Positions 40,080 to 57,544 of a DNA stretch of 64,000 bases are shown here, piece by piece. The translations under genes were made by a program, and so were the position numbers. The DNA comes from Lactarius indigo (lineage: Eukaryota > Basidiomycota > Agaricomycetes > Russulales > Russulaceae), in contig JAFKAC010000045.1 in NCBI GenBank assembly GCA_025766275.1, positions 400,318 to 464,317 on the forward strand. The letters run 5' to 3'. A model generated the notes under the pieces. The model saw nothing but the letters and a program-made list of their open reading frames with translations. It did no database searches and was not told where the DNA came from. Each line of letters begins with the position of its first letter. The first letter of the stretch is position 1.

Positions 40080-41393
40080 ATGGCCGGCGCCGATCTAGGG
40101 CGTGTCGAACCCCAGAATCTGAGGCGAAAATCCACGGCTGCGATAGAGTGGAGGACAATTCCGCCCACTATCAAGGTCAGGCATAAGAAACGTCCACCAC
40201 CGATAACAATTCAGTGCGCTCCACCTCCGCGCTCCGCAGAATAACCCTGAACTCTTCTATCCCCATCAGTTCAAAACGATCATTCGAGCAGCTCGTATGG
40301 ACACCAGGTCCTCACAGCACTTCGACCGTTGCGACGACTGCGACGACCGCTTCTTCCGCAACCATATTCACGCCCTTGACGTCTTCTGCTCCAACGAGCA
40401 TACTTGTGAGGGGATCTCCCGAGAGCGCTGGTGTGGGGCAGGAACCCCGCACGTTGTACTATGCAATTCCTGGTTTTCAACAATCTCCAAACGGGCCAGA
40501 CGATATCAAAGTACCCCCATGGCCCCTATCCGCCGGTAATTTCGCACTCTCCCCGCAGGTCGGGAAGACTGCACTGGATGCAGTATCTGAGTTGGAGCAT
40601 ATCCGCCCTGGGAACCAAAGTAGGTCTCGACCCAACGTCACGGGTTAATCGAAGTCCGAGCTCGTATCTCATGATTCTTGCAGTTCCATCGCCGCCGCTA
40701 TCTCCCCTTGTCTACTTGACCCTGCGCCCTTGGACACTCCCTGAATATCTGTTACTCTTGTCGGTAATTCCCCTCTGTACCAACGAAGAAGAAGCGGACT
40801 GGGAAGAAGTCGCTGGTAAACTTAACACGGCCACAAATTATCAACCCCGTAGCGCCTGGGACTGCTGGCATCGCTGGGCTGTCCCTTGGTGTCGTCCGCA
40901 ATATCAGGCGGAACCGAGAGCAAATACATACCCTTGTGCGCCAGGCGTGCAGCACGAGTACGATTTCTTGGATCTTGAGGGTCTGATCGATTTGTGGAGG
41001 ACTTTAACAAGTGCCCTGGGGGGACACGGATCACCGTCCCCGCTCGTTTTTCCAGGTTCTTCGATAGCAATGGCGCAAACCCGTCACCATACGGGGCGCA
41101 CACACCACCCAGGTCCGCACCCTGCGTTTTTAACCCCCCCTCTCCGTCTCCTCACGAGCGACGACGCAGCGTATCCGCCACCCTCTGGACCCCAAAATGT
41201 GCCTGCGCGCAGCTTGGGTGATATTCGTGACCGCGGGTTAGCTGCATGGTTCACTATGAGTGTAGTTAACACATCAGTTTTGCATCGTGTTCTCGAAAGC
41301 CAGCCAGAGCGTACAGACGACTGGCACCCCGTGCACTTGCGCGGGCGTATGGTCCCGCCACCCCCATATATGGCGACGTCAGACCACCGCTGA
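40080..41393 (+). CDS. Hypothetical gene, structure uncertain
   Basis: A plausible multi-exon gene starts at ATG 40080 (MAGADLGRVEPQNLRRKST). One reading passes through a Ser/Thr-rich linker (STSTVATTATTASS) to DDIKVPPWPLSAGNFALSP and VGKTALDAVSELEHI. Then, after introns with donors GTAGGTCT and GTAATTCC, comes an amphipathic segment GTAGIAGLSLGVVRNIRRNR. That last pattern resembles the helix-rich adaptor region at the start of many agaricomycete kinase and NACHT proteins, but the match is weak. A 320-codon frame from 40431 also overlaps it in another reading. I cannot decide the exon plan or whether the gene is intact. Confidence 0.3.
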
Positions 41394-44102
41394 TGAGGTC
41401 AAGGAAGCGCTGTATCCTGTAATTTTGGATCTACTTATTGTTATCGTATTGGAGTGACGAGCCAAGTAGAATTAGCGCCTCTCTTTTTGTCGATCTGAGT
41501 TTGTACTACTTGTCCACGTGAAAATGTAATTGTTCTCCCGCTCCTGCAAGGTTAAACCAAAGGAACGGCGAGAAGTAACAACAGGAAAGCGATGGCGAGA
41601 GGGGCACGAGGTGAATTTTTTCAGCATTCCTTGCTCTGGAGCTACGAGTCTCGGTGACATCATGATTTCACTCTTCCATATGAATGACCATTACTCTCAA
41701 TATAATTCCAAACCTCATGTCTCAGCAATGGAGAAAGCGAAAGCATCTATAATTCCGGAACTTGTCATGTTGTAACTAGTCTAATGGGTCACCAATTGCC
41801 ATAGTGGCGCCATTTGACGCTCGAAGTACCCAAGATAATGCGCGGTAATGAACTGGAACGATTGGGAGATAGGCAACCCAATGAGACCGAACCGGTGCTT
41901 CGAAGAAGAGTGTCTCTAGCTTCCTGGGTCAGGAATGGCATCGCAAGCTATTGCGCTAAGAACGGCGCTCCAGAATACTAGAGTGGGCCCGATCACGGCT
42001 GCACACTGTCAAGTTGGAGGCTTTGGGCTGTTAGAGGTTTTACGGAAGAAGCACCCCAACAACCCAGGTACGAGTCTACCCCCGGCCACAGAGATTGGAA
42101 AAATATATTCCTACGTCGCAGTTATAGAGGGGAGAGAAAACCATCAGAATTTGATGCGAAGCGGATACGGAAACTTTCTACACGCCTGGGAAAAGTAGCA
42201 GATTGATAGAGGCTGACGGCTCGAAGATTACCGCAACGAAACCACCGAACCCAGTTGCGAGGGGGGGTGCCGTTTTCAATCCAACAAAGCATTTGACCTT
42301 TGTACGTTGTGCCACTCATATCAGAAAGTGGTCCATAAAGCCATCAAGCGGTATGAGGTCCGAGCTGTCCACGCGAGACCTACCACTGGTATGCAGCATA
42401 ATGGTCTCAATCTTGAGAACTGCGTGATAAATCAAGCAAAAAATATGTTTGACAGAAGGCAAACTAAGCCCAAGTTTGATTGTTGGCAGGACCCAGTTGG
42501 TGTAGATGCGAAGAGGACGAGAAAAACACTTTGAGGAGTTGATTATATATTTCGGCTGTTACCGATCAAACTCCTGTAATTGGCTTCTCTGGTTTCTCAA
42601 ATTTCAAACGATGCTGCATCAGTGAGTATCATCAGAATGCTATGATGTATCTTCTCTGGTCTTTAAAACCTACCTACCTGAAGATATGACTTTGCATCTA
42701 CGACTTTTTAACTGCGTGCCTCGTCCATTCCTCCCTTGGGTTTTCGTCCTCTTTGTGTCCTCCACTGGATGATCGAATGCTTCTGTCAATACCCAAGAAC
42801 TAGCTTGCCAACGCACATAATTTAGGGCCCGTTGATATTAGCTGTGAAGATAGCAATATTTGTACCCTGGGACTCCTGTCGGATCGGCTGCTCTGGTCAC
42901 ATTCATGGGGGGGTCCTCGTCCTTGCCAGACCAACGCTAGGGAAGCACCAGATATGTCAATCTCACCAAGTGATACCAACACGAAGTTTACGAGTAAGTG
43001 TTCTGAGTCATCCATTACTGTATCTGTAGACCTGTTTCACATGTACATGCGCTCCTAGCCTCCCGGAGATCTAGCAAGCGTCGAGGCATCCGAGTCAGGG
43101 GAGATGTCAGGGTGATGATGACGCTAATGGGTTGCTTCGGAAGACTCGTCGCTGGATTCCTGACGGTGCGGTCACGCCATTCGGTGACGGCGGGACTTTG
43201 AAACTCCACGCTATGTACACGAGCTGGCTTTCCGCTTATGACGCCGGTTTATGTGTGTGGGGGGGGGGGGACGAATGAGAATGAGGAGTCGACTTGTAAG
43301 CTCACAATTATCTCTGTGCGGCGAAATTGAAACCCAAGTGTATCGGACAATTCAGGTATTGTATAGACCAAAGGAAATGTCCCCTATTTTCGATGACCCA
43401 CCTGTCATCATGACGTTGCCCTGGCTGAGTACTGTCTTCGGATTGTTCTACGGCAGTCAGCGTACATCGCACCCGAAGCAGTACTTGACTTCCCTGTATG
43501 GACACTTGGCTAGCTGGCTAGCTCCCGATTTAATTCTAGTAGCATACGGACCAAATACTTAAATATCTGGCTCATGATGAGTTCCGCACAAGGTTCCGTA
43601 CGAAAGGCAGTCTGCTACAATAACGAGCAACGTCGCTACTGGACAGTAAAATGAAGGCGACCATGAGATTCTGAAGCTAGAAGCTGAGTGATAATCTTTG
43701 CCTCCACCCGATGCCTCACAGGCCTCACCAACTGTAGTCCCTCCAAGACGTCCGGTATTGTCATGGGCCTACATCTAATGCAGAGCCAAATGATTGTTTT
43801 TTTTTTTTTTTTTACTATCAAACCCATTTCCGTGCACCTCGGGGAAAACGGCCTTATGTATCACGTCACTACAGCACAGGTGCTAACGTGCATTTATCTA
43901 AGGAGTCCTGCCAATCAAATGCCAACCAGATGTTTGTTAGCCCCGTCAACTGGTCAAGCTAGTGCCAGTGGCCAACGTTTGAGTTTAGCCACTTTTGGAT
44001 GGATCGCTTATGTCATGCAGCCCTCAAGCTTACGAAGCGCTGAACGCGCAAGCGATCGACCCTCAGAACTGTTCGTGTCGCACTGTATTCACTCGCAACA
44101 TC
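41394..44102. other. Intergenic, nothing recognised
   Basis: Short frames only. A (G)12 tract follows a TGTG run at about 43258-43270, and a 17-base T tract lies at about 43797-43813. Confidence 0.45.
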
Positions 44103-45162
44103 ATGGACCACTTTCCAACCAACTGGGGACGCCCTGTGAGTCCTTAGATATCCAGTCGAGCTCGAAATTGAGTATTTTCGCAGAAATATGACAGTTTTGA
44201 TACAAGCGCAACCTATCCTCTCCATAATCGCGGCCAGAATCAGTCGGCGGCATCTTCTGGTCCCACGCAGCATACACAGTACGTTCTCTCTACTCTATCT
44301 CTGTATCTCCTACTCTAAGCCTCCGTGCAGGCAACCTATAGTTACTGGCACATCTGTCCTTGCGATCAAATTCAAAGATGGGATCATGATGGCTGCAGAC
44401 ACCCTCGGTATATTGTTCCCCACGTCGATTCGTCATTTACCGACTGCCTCATTTCAGCTTCGTACGGCTCTCTTGCACGTTTCAAGGGCGTGCAGCGTCT
44501 ACATCCCGTTGGCGATTACACCGTCGTCGGGGCTAGTGGTGACATGTCCGACTTCCAGTATCTTCAGCACATCCTCGACGGCCTCGTTATCTCTGAAGAA
44601 ACCACTGCACAGGATGGGCACACATTAGGTCCCGCTGAAATACACGAGTATTTGTCACAGGTAATGTACGCCAGGCGGTCTAAGATGAACCCGCTGTGGA
44701 ATTCGCTACTTGTGGGGGGTGTAAAGGATGGGCAGCGGTGAGCTCCTCCCTCGAGCAATTGGCTACCAGCACCAAATCCAACGTACGGTGAACAGATTCT
44801 TGGCATACGTAGACCTGTTGGGAGTGACGTACTCCGCGTCTACTCTTGCTACTGGCTACGGCGCATACATTGCCCAACCACTTCTGCGAAAAGCCGTTGA
44901 AGGCAGGGAGAATACGCTCACCGAACCCGAGGCGCGTGCAATCCTCGAGAATGCCCTTCGTGTATTATTCTACCGGGACGCTCGGTCAATCAATCAGGTA
45001 ACACGTCTCACATCGCCCATAATGGTCGTGCTGATGCGCCGATCGTAGTATCAAATAGCGACAATAACTGCGAACGGCGCAGAAATATCTGCGTCTTTGA
45101 AGCTTGAGACGTCATGGGGCTTTGCAGAAGGAATACGAGGATATGGTTCCCAGACGCAGTAG
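44103..45162 (+). CDS. PRE4: 20S proteasome subunit beta-7 (Pre4 type)
   Basis: This is a non-catalytic beta subunit of the 20S proteasome core. Exon 1 (44103-44135) encodes [11 protein letters not shown]. The next exon encodes the propeptide-like [20 protein letters not shown]. The mature domain starts around [19 protein letters not shown] and continues [53 protein letters not shown] and [18 protein letters not shown]. The final exon is [15 protein letters not shown], ending at TAG 45160-45162. Introns have normal GT-AG ends and keep frame at each junction. Length is about 265 residues, as expected. The Thr before the mature domain is followed by Gln-Gln rather than a catalytic arrangement, consistent with an inactive beta subunit. 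Confidence 0.93.
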
Positions 45163-45663
45163 GAGATTCACGTCGCCGGAAATTTGTATTATTTCACTCT
45201 TGCTGTTGCCCCAGTAAGCTGTTGTGCATTGCAGACCGACGTACCATATTCAGTTACCCCACTCGGAAAGGAACAAATGAGTCATCCATTTTCTGGAGAT
45301 TCGTCGTTTCCGCTCGTTTCCACTGGACCAGGTAGCGAGAATTGGACGCGGTGTTACAGGTATTGTAACTTGCGGACACCACACTTGGAGCTTGAAGCTC
45401 GAAGGATTACGGGTATTTTCGCCTTTCTGGGGAAGTGGAACCAGTTCATGATCGACTCCACGGATTAATTATTTGTAGAGACCATTGAATTATATTAACA
45501 AAGACTTAAAGTAGATGTCTGGGACGTCTAAGCTACAAGATCTAGGCACTTGAAGTTAAATGGTGCGGAGTGGTGTGGTGTGGTGTGGTGTAAAGATACG
45601 TGTTGGGTGTAAAAGGTCAGCACTAAAATAAGTATTGAAATGGTGATGATTGTAGGGTTTTCG
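45163..45663. other. 3' flank with GTGTG microsatellite
   Basis: No gene is recognised. A short GGTGT pentamer array (about five units) lies at about 45566-45590. Confidence 0.5.
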
Positions 45664-46832
45664 TCAAGGCTGAGCTGTGGTTTGAAGGGATATCGACGGT
45701 GGGGTGGGTGTAGTTGCTTGAACCTGCAAGCACTCGTGGTATGGTGGCGGGAGGTCGATCCGGGCATGCGCACCACCATCATGATGTTGCACAACATCGT
45801 AGCCATCCATTTCAACAGACATGCTATTGATGGAATGTGCTCGGGACCGTCGTCTGCCTTGCGAGTACGACCGGATGTCTTCCGCCGAAACGACGGAACG
45901 TGGCAGTCGGCTGCGATGGCTTTGACGGTTAGCCTCCTCGGCTTTTGCAGAGCGCGGCCGCGGCATGCTGGGTGTTGTTGGTGGTGTCGGAAGCGGGCGG
46001 ATAGGCGAACGAGAAGACTGGGCTGGTGTGGGCGGACTCAAACGCGAGCATGAATTCGATGACGTGGCCAAGACATTTGTGTGGATACGTAGGACCGGCG
46101 TGCGAGGCAGGACTTGTGAGGGCACATAGGGCTCGATCGGACCAGGAAGTGGTGATCTCCTAAGGGATGGGGACGGTGATGAGGAGGGTGAGGACGGGAG
46201 TGGTGCACGGAGGGCGTTTTCGACGCTATTGCTGATATCCAATACACTAGATGACTTGTTCAACCGAATAGTAGCCTCTATGGACCGAGCGGATACGGGA
46301 ACTGGAGACTCATTTTCGCATTCTGCGCCAGTGAGATCGAGGCTCATGGATGGGTGGTTCGCAACAACTTGGATGTCGGGGCCCCCTTGCGAGTCAGACA
46401 CCCAGCTGCGCGGGACGACATCTTGGGTTTGGGCAGTAGCCCAGCGGAGCCGGTGTCGCAGGAAAAACCAGAAGAGAACAATTCCAACGAGCAGAACACC
46501 TACAGCAGCACCGAGGCATGCGCCGACGATAGGTCCAACGCGGTGATGTACTGCCCTTGGGGTGACTACGGATAAGGTCGCACTGTCATCAATATATCGT
46601 AGAATTGGGAGTGGTGATGCTGCTGACGACCGCAACAACAGAGATGGGGTCTCGCACACCCTCTGCACCGTCGATGTGACCTGCGATTACAAATTGAACA
46701 GGCCGAAAACTAAGCACACAAAGCAAACCAACGTTTAAGCTTGCGGGTGAAACTTACCGTGGGTTTCCATTTAAACGCCGCTGCTTGGGAAATGAGCAGG
46801 GAAGAAAGGTGGATAGGGAGTGGACGAAGCAT
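45664..46832 (-). CDS. Single-pass membrane protein with Pro/Ser-rich tail
   Basis: Two exons join in frame: 46832 down to a GTAAGTTT donor after codon 25 (MLRPLPIHLSSLLISQAAAF, a signal-peptide-like start), then a long second exon. The outer part is short (about 50 residues, few motifs). One strong membrane helix (VGPIVGACLGAAVGVLLVGI) with a following FWFFLRHR basic stop leads into about 250 cytosolic residues rich in Ser and Pro, with PPPY near the end (DLPPPYHECL). PPPY is a binding site for WW-domain Rsp5-type ubiquitin ligases. The layout recalls fungal wall-sensor-like or Mid2-like membrane proteins, but the outer domain is too short to assign. It is the only gene between the proteasome and demethylase genes. 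Confidence 0.65.
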
Positions 46833-52435
<5,603 letters not shown>

Positions 52436-53425
52436 ATTCGAACGATAGCATAAGACAAACACCTGATAGTTTTTTTTTCGTGCTTTACATATCTTTATCT
52501 CGTGTATTTTATGTGCCCCCAGGTGTCTCTGTGTCATGAAATCAGGATATTCTTCTACTTTATAATTCGTTCTGGTCGGCTTTCACTCACTGTTGGACAT
52601 GACTTTGGGTGCACATGAATATTGAGCCGCGGTATATGGTGTCACGGTAGTCAATTCCTCTACCGAAATCGTTACGTGAAGGGTGCACACCAACTTTGCA
52701 CCAACTATTTCCGACGAGAGACGGTCAAGACAAACCACTCTGTCTATCGCTAGGCATCGACCACGGCCATTTATAGGCGGAATTTGAGGATGGAATACCA
52801 TTGATCATACGAAGATCCGGACTGTAAGTTTGCCCCCCTGTCATATCAAGGGAATGCTAGAACCAGGATATATCGTAGAGGCGCGGGCAACAGTCTGGAC
52901 ACAGATTATGTGAATACGGAAAGTGAGGTAAGTGTGGGTCCAAAAGATAGATATTGTGATTACTGTGGTTCCAGAAGGTCCGAAACCTATACACTCGTCA
53001 CTAACTATGGCAGCTACAAAAAAAGCCCTCTTAAACCATTCATAGGATGCTTCATTATAACGTCCGTCGAAGGAAGGGGTCAAGAATTCATGAAAGCCCG
53101 AAGCCAGGAGCGCGAAAATGGTACACAGCGTCTGCCAGCTGCCAGTGCAGCAGACATCAGAATGCACCTTCCAAAATGGGGTCATTCAGGAATAGGGAGG
53201 TATTTGACTGACGTGCGGATGTCGGCGTACCTTCTTGATGTAGACAACACGATATTCGGAACGAAGTGGTGATAACGTTTGGATTCGATGACGCGAGAAA
53301 CCCGTTTCGCTCTTACCGAGACTGCGAGAAGCTCGGAACGCATTTCCGAAGACTCGCTTTTCTGGGGAACGGAAGTAAGGCGAGAATCTCTGTGGCAGGA
53401 TGAATGTGTGATGAAGAAACCCGAT
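52436..53425. other. Intergenic, nothing recognised
   Basis: Holds the 3' flanks of the convergent demethylase and Tfc7 genes. One 120-codon frame (52910-53272 plus) has no recognisable motif. Confidence 0.45.
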
Positions 53426-54175
53426 TCAGGAGTCCATCCCGGTCTCTTGCGCTGATGGTGTCTCAAACACCGCAACTTGTTCTGAGCTCTCAGGCTGTGG
53501 CTGATCGGTCTGGGATTCGGTTCCGTTTGAGCCATTCCCTTTCCCCACGTTGCGACCTTGTGAAATAGTGTTGCTTGGATCGATATTGCCGGTGATCAGG
53601 TCCACGACATTAGCATCCCTACCATCCACTTTCTGCTTTTTCGGGGCTCTCTTCCCCTTGCGACGGGTGGGTAGATCGGACAGCTCGGGAGGTGCACCCT
53701 TGGGGCGGACTTCGACTTGTTTGAAGTGGATACGTTGAGAGGTGTTCGCAAGATGTGTTATTTTACGGCCGGCTCGCTCATGAATGTCTGGTATACATTG
53801 TTTGAGTGATAATATAGAACGTAAGTAGACGAGTCAACCTTTGTCCTCCGTGAAAAGAAGTTCAGTGCCGAGTAGTGACTGGTGAGTCCCCTGGAAAATT
53901 GTCCCAGAAAGTTGAAGAAATGGGGTTGGCGTGTCCAAGCCCTACACAAGCTTGGCTTAGCTTCTGCAGGAGAAGATTATATATGTGTTTCAACGCACGA
54001 CGAGACGATATGTTGAAGTACTTGGAACAAGAGTAGGCTCGACTGCGCCAAGATCGAGGGTGACATAAGAGACCTCCTCTATAATTTCGCCATGCTCGTT
54101 GCGTTCGTAGAGACCATCAGAACCGAATTCATCTACATGGCGGAATCCAGGTGTGAGTTGCCCGTCACTGCTCAT
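53426..54175 (-). CDS. TFIIIC tau55/Tfc7-like subunit
   Basis: Exons 53999-54175, 53839-53941 and 53426-53787 give exactly 213 residues. The N-terminal half matches the TFIIIC triple-barrel dimerisation domain: VSYVTLDLGAVEPTLVP, YRLVGLDTPTPFLQLSGTIF, GTHQSLLGTELLFTEDK, then a QRIHFKQVEV strand. The C-terminal half is basic then acidic and disordered (RRKGKRAPKKQK...). In yeast this domain (Tfc7 with Tfc1) helps the RNA polymerase III factor TFIIIC bind box A of tRNA genes. The naming rests on the YVTLDLG...GLDT...LGTELLF pattern. Its start lies 102 bp from the divergent MRM2 start. Confidence 0.83.
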
Positions 54176-54277
54176 CTTGGTTTTGAGACAAGATGAGTGA
54201 GTGATGAAAGAGTGCTGAGCCGCGAGCCGGCTGGTAGAGTTGTGGCGGTGTCTGCTGGAGCGCTTAAAATCCTCGTC
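54176..54277. promoter_or_regulatory. Compact bidirectional promoter, Tfc7-like / MRM2
   Basis: Only 102 bp separate the two start codons. An upstream in-frame ATG (54197) of the right gene would shrink this to 21 bp, which is one reason to prefer the later ATG. Confidence 0.5.
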
Positions 54278-55180
54278 ATGCACACGACCACGGCGCGCTC
54301 AGCGGCCAAATCTCTTTCACCTTCCTCGAAACACTGGCTTGCGCGCCATTTTGACGATCCTTATGTTCGCCAGCGTCTCTCACATCCCTCCCAGTACCGT
54401 TCGCGGTCGGCCTTCAAGTTGCTCGAGATCGACGATCGTTACCGCCGCTTCCTGCGCGCCGCCGATGTCCGCGCTGTGGTAGATCTCGGTGCTGCCCCTG
54501 GTGGGTGGAGTCAGGTTGTCGCAGGATTCATGGGATGGCAGGGGGAAACGTGGGCCCAGGAGAGGGTGAAGCAAAAGTTGGATCAGAGTGATGGACGTTG
54601 GGGGCTCAGCATTGACGCGCCAAGTGGGCATTGGAGCGAAGGCACTGAGGACGTGAGCGTGGGTGCTGAGGATAGAGGCGTCGTGATTGCCGTGGACAGA
54701 CTGAGGATAGCACCGATTGCGGGTGTGCACACACTCCAAGCAGATTTTCTTGCGCCTGAGACCGCGCCAATGGTGGAGGCTATCATACGTGCCAAAGCAA
54801 ATCCCGATGGCAAGGCAGATGTAATACTATCTGACATGGCAGCGAATGCAACCGGCAACCGTATACACGACACACAAGACTCGCTCGACATCTGTCACGC
54901 AGTATGGGCCTTTACGCAGAAGCACCTGAGGACTGCGGAGAGTATCGGACGCAAAAGCGGGGGGGTTTTGCTGTGAGTGTACCGATTGTTCTATTTGAGA
55001 GCAAACGGTGTTGAACGAAGATGTAGGCTCAAACATTTTGAACACCCCGAGCTGCAGCAATTCCGCAAATCGCACCTCAACCCAAACTTCCACAATGTGC
55101 TTTATATCAAGCCGGACTCTAGTAGGTCTGCCTCCCGAGAGGGATATTGGTTATGCTTTGGCTTCAGAGGCGCAACTTAG
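54278..55180 (+). CDS. MRM2: Mitochondrial rRNA 2'-O-methyltransferase MRM2 (FtsJ family)
   Basis: This is an FtsJ/RrmJ-family methyltransferase that methylates large-subunit mitochondrial rRNA. Exons 54278-54972 and 55027-55180 give 282 residues. The start MHTTTARSAAKSLSPSSKHW is basic and Ser-rich like a mitochondrial presequence. Then come RSRSAFKLLEID (catalytic Lys), the SAM motif VVDLGAAPGGWSQV, ADVILSDMAANATG (catalytic Asp), and LLLKHFEHPELQQF (catalytic Lys), ending with NVLYIKPDSSRSASREGYWL (Glu). The K-D-K-E tetrad is therefore complete. An insertion of about 60 residues between the SAM motif and the HTLQADFL strand is longer than in bacterial RrmJ and typical of eukaryotic MRM2. 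An alternative ATG at 54197 would add 27 residues. Confidence 0.9.
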
Positions 55181-55397
55181 CGCATGGTGCGTGGGAGGAA
55201 CCATATTTGGAGGGAACGGGTGAGCTAGCTTACGGACATGGTGTCATAGTTAAAACCACTCAATTCAAGCAGAAAATAACTTCGCTATTTCGGAGAGTAC
55301 GGAAAGACTACACATGACCACTCACAGGGGACTATACGACGCAGCGCGTCATATTCCATTCGAGGCAAGCAAACGAATCAAAAGGCTGACACATGGT

Positions 55398-55932
<535 letters not shown>

Positions 55933-55969
55933 GATGTGAGCTAGTGCGTAGTGATTGGCCTGAGTAACC

Positions 55970-56165
55970 CACGGGTTTACCAGGGCTACCCGTATCTATA
56001 CCCGGGCCCGGGAAAACCCGTACCAGTCCTCAAGGGTACGAGTTCCCCTGGTAAGGGTCGGGGATCTCGGGGGTTAATGTGTTTTGTATTACGGGTAATG
56101 GTGCAGGTACTGCTACGGGTATGCAGGGATTTACTGGGTAGGCAAACACGAATGCCAGTAGGCGT
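55970..56165. repeat. ACCCGT/ACGGGT-rich degenerate repeat
   Basis: About 200 bp upstream of H4 is built from scattered forms of ACCCGTA and its complement TACGGGT, including a 12-bp perfect palindrome CCCGGGCCCGGG at 56001-56012. No coding potential. It looks like a degenerate low-complexity repeat or the edge of a mobile element. Confidence 0.55.
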
Positions 56166-56388
56166 AGTATGCAGGTATATGAATTTGTGTATATGAAACA
56201 ACTATTATATCTACCAGCTACCAGTCGTTTGGGGGCCCTGCCGCTGTCAGTGTCGCCGTTGTCATTGTCACGGTCGTCGTATCGTCGGCATGGTGGTGGT
56301 GGTGGTTGGCGGCGCACGTGGCTAGGAGTTGTATTGGGTGACTACCCGCCGCCGTGGTAGCGGTTGGTATGACTCAGAGAAAGTTTAG

Positions 56389-56835
56389 TCAATGGAGTGC
56401 CGCCATCGTGGTTGGTGGCTCACGTAGATTGGGTTTGCATCGGCGGTATGCCCACCATTGTTCATCTTCGTCGCCAAGGTTGCGGCGATGGGGCTCGAGC
56501 TGCTTTGGCAGGGGTCCGGGGCCGGTGCAGTCTAACGTGAAAGCTACACCTCCGGGATCAAAAACGAAGCGTGAGGCGCGGGAAGTGAACTGTCCTAGCC
56601 GAAGCCGATACACGAAGGCGTCGCTACTTGAAGCTTTGGGGCTGCCGACCCGACTGTCCCCGAGGTCTTTCTTGCTCCAGAACTTGCGCGCTCGGGCGAA
56701 AGTGGTTTCTGGGAAGTCGAGGAGTCCCGAAATTAGGAATATGGTGGTGACGAATGCGAGCACGAGGTTGAACCGAGCAGGATTAAATTCAGAGAGTAGA
56801 CGCAGGCCGAGGCGCGAGCGTCGACAAGACATCAC
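56389..56835 (-). CDS. Doubtful 148-codon frame with one membrane segment
   Basis: A single open frame starts MMSCRRSR and has one hydrophobic segment (FNLVLAFVTTIFLISGLL, about residues 22-39). The rest is polar and without motifs. The opposite strand has an overlapping 180-codon frame (56354-56896), Arg/Ser-rich. At most one is real. I prefer the minus frame for its membrane segment but with little conviction. Confidence 0.22.
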   Translation of the reverse strand: MMSCRRSRLGLRLLSEFNPARFNLVLAFVTTIFLISGLLDFPETTFARARKFWSKKDLGDSRVGSPKASSSDAFVYRLRLGQFTSRASRFVFDPGGVAFTLDCTGPGPLPKQLEPHRRNLGDEDEQWWAYRRCKPNLREPPTTMAALH

Positions 56836-57099
56836 GAGAAAAGCTCTTGCGCTTGCAGAACGAAAGGAAACATTGGCGAGGCAAGGGCTGTTGTGACATG
56901 GAGTAGGAGGAATCCGAGTCGGCTGTGAACTTCTTGTAGAACTGCAACACTACATTGGCAAGACATCCGCTTTCTGGCAGAATCTTGGACATAATTGAGC
57001 AGCTTTTGTCTTGCAGTCTAAGGCCCGGTGTGGTACTTCCGAAGTTAGGCAACGAGGGTTCTACGTAGCAGACGATTACACCGACCCTCTGTGGGTTCG

Positions 57100-57250
57100 T
57101 CAGCGCGCAGTCATACGCTCTTCGAATTCCTCCAAAAGGTTCTCAAAAGAATCAACGAAGCCCAAGTAGTATGGCACATACTCCGGTACCGCTGCCGGCC
57201 CGATGCACAGCGCGCATGGGTAGTCGTCGTCGTCGTCGTCGTAAAACACC
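57100..57250 (-). CDS. Possible 3' exon of a small acidic protein
   Basis: After a GAC repeat encoding six Asp, the minus strand reads YPCALCIGPAAVPEYVPYYL then GFVDSFENLLEEFEERMTAR and a stop at 57102-57100. The composition looks protein-like, and a single CxxC is present. Upstream in the same frame is a TGA, so a spliced upstream exon would be needed. A candidate lies in 57262-57504 (minus). Not resolved. Confidence 0.25.
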
Positions 57251-57544
57251 CCGTGCGATAGTCATTGGATGGGGAGACGATATGAGCGTTGAGACGTTGG
57301 GGGTGTGAGATCGAGGCTAATAGTGACCCTGGCAAGACTGGATGGTGAATGCGCGAGTTCGGAGATTAGATCTATTAGAAGCAGATACAACGAAGAATCG
57401 AAGGGAATAAACGAGGGAACGACAATATGTGTTCGGTCATGTCGGACTGCTAGATGGGCTTTCGGTCTCGGCGATGGCCGGACTGTGACTCGAGCTACTG
57501 CCAAAGATCTATTCGTTCCACGCTGTTCGTTCCACGCGCCAACG

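Noticed and set aside
43797..43813. T17 tract as a retroposon tail
   Set aside because: No target-site duplication or upstream reverse-transcribed gene was found.
56354..56896. 180-codon plus-strand frame
   Set aside because: It is Arg/Ser-rich, without motifs, and overlaps an equally uncertain minus frame.
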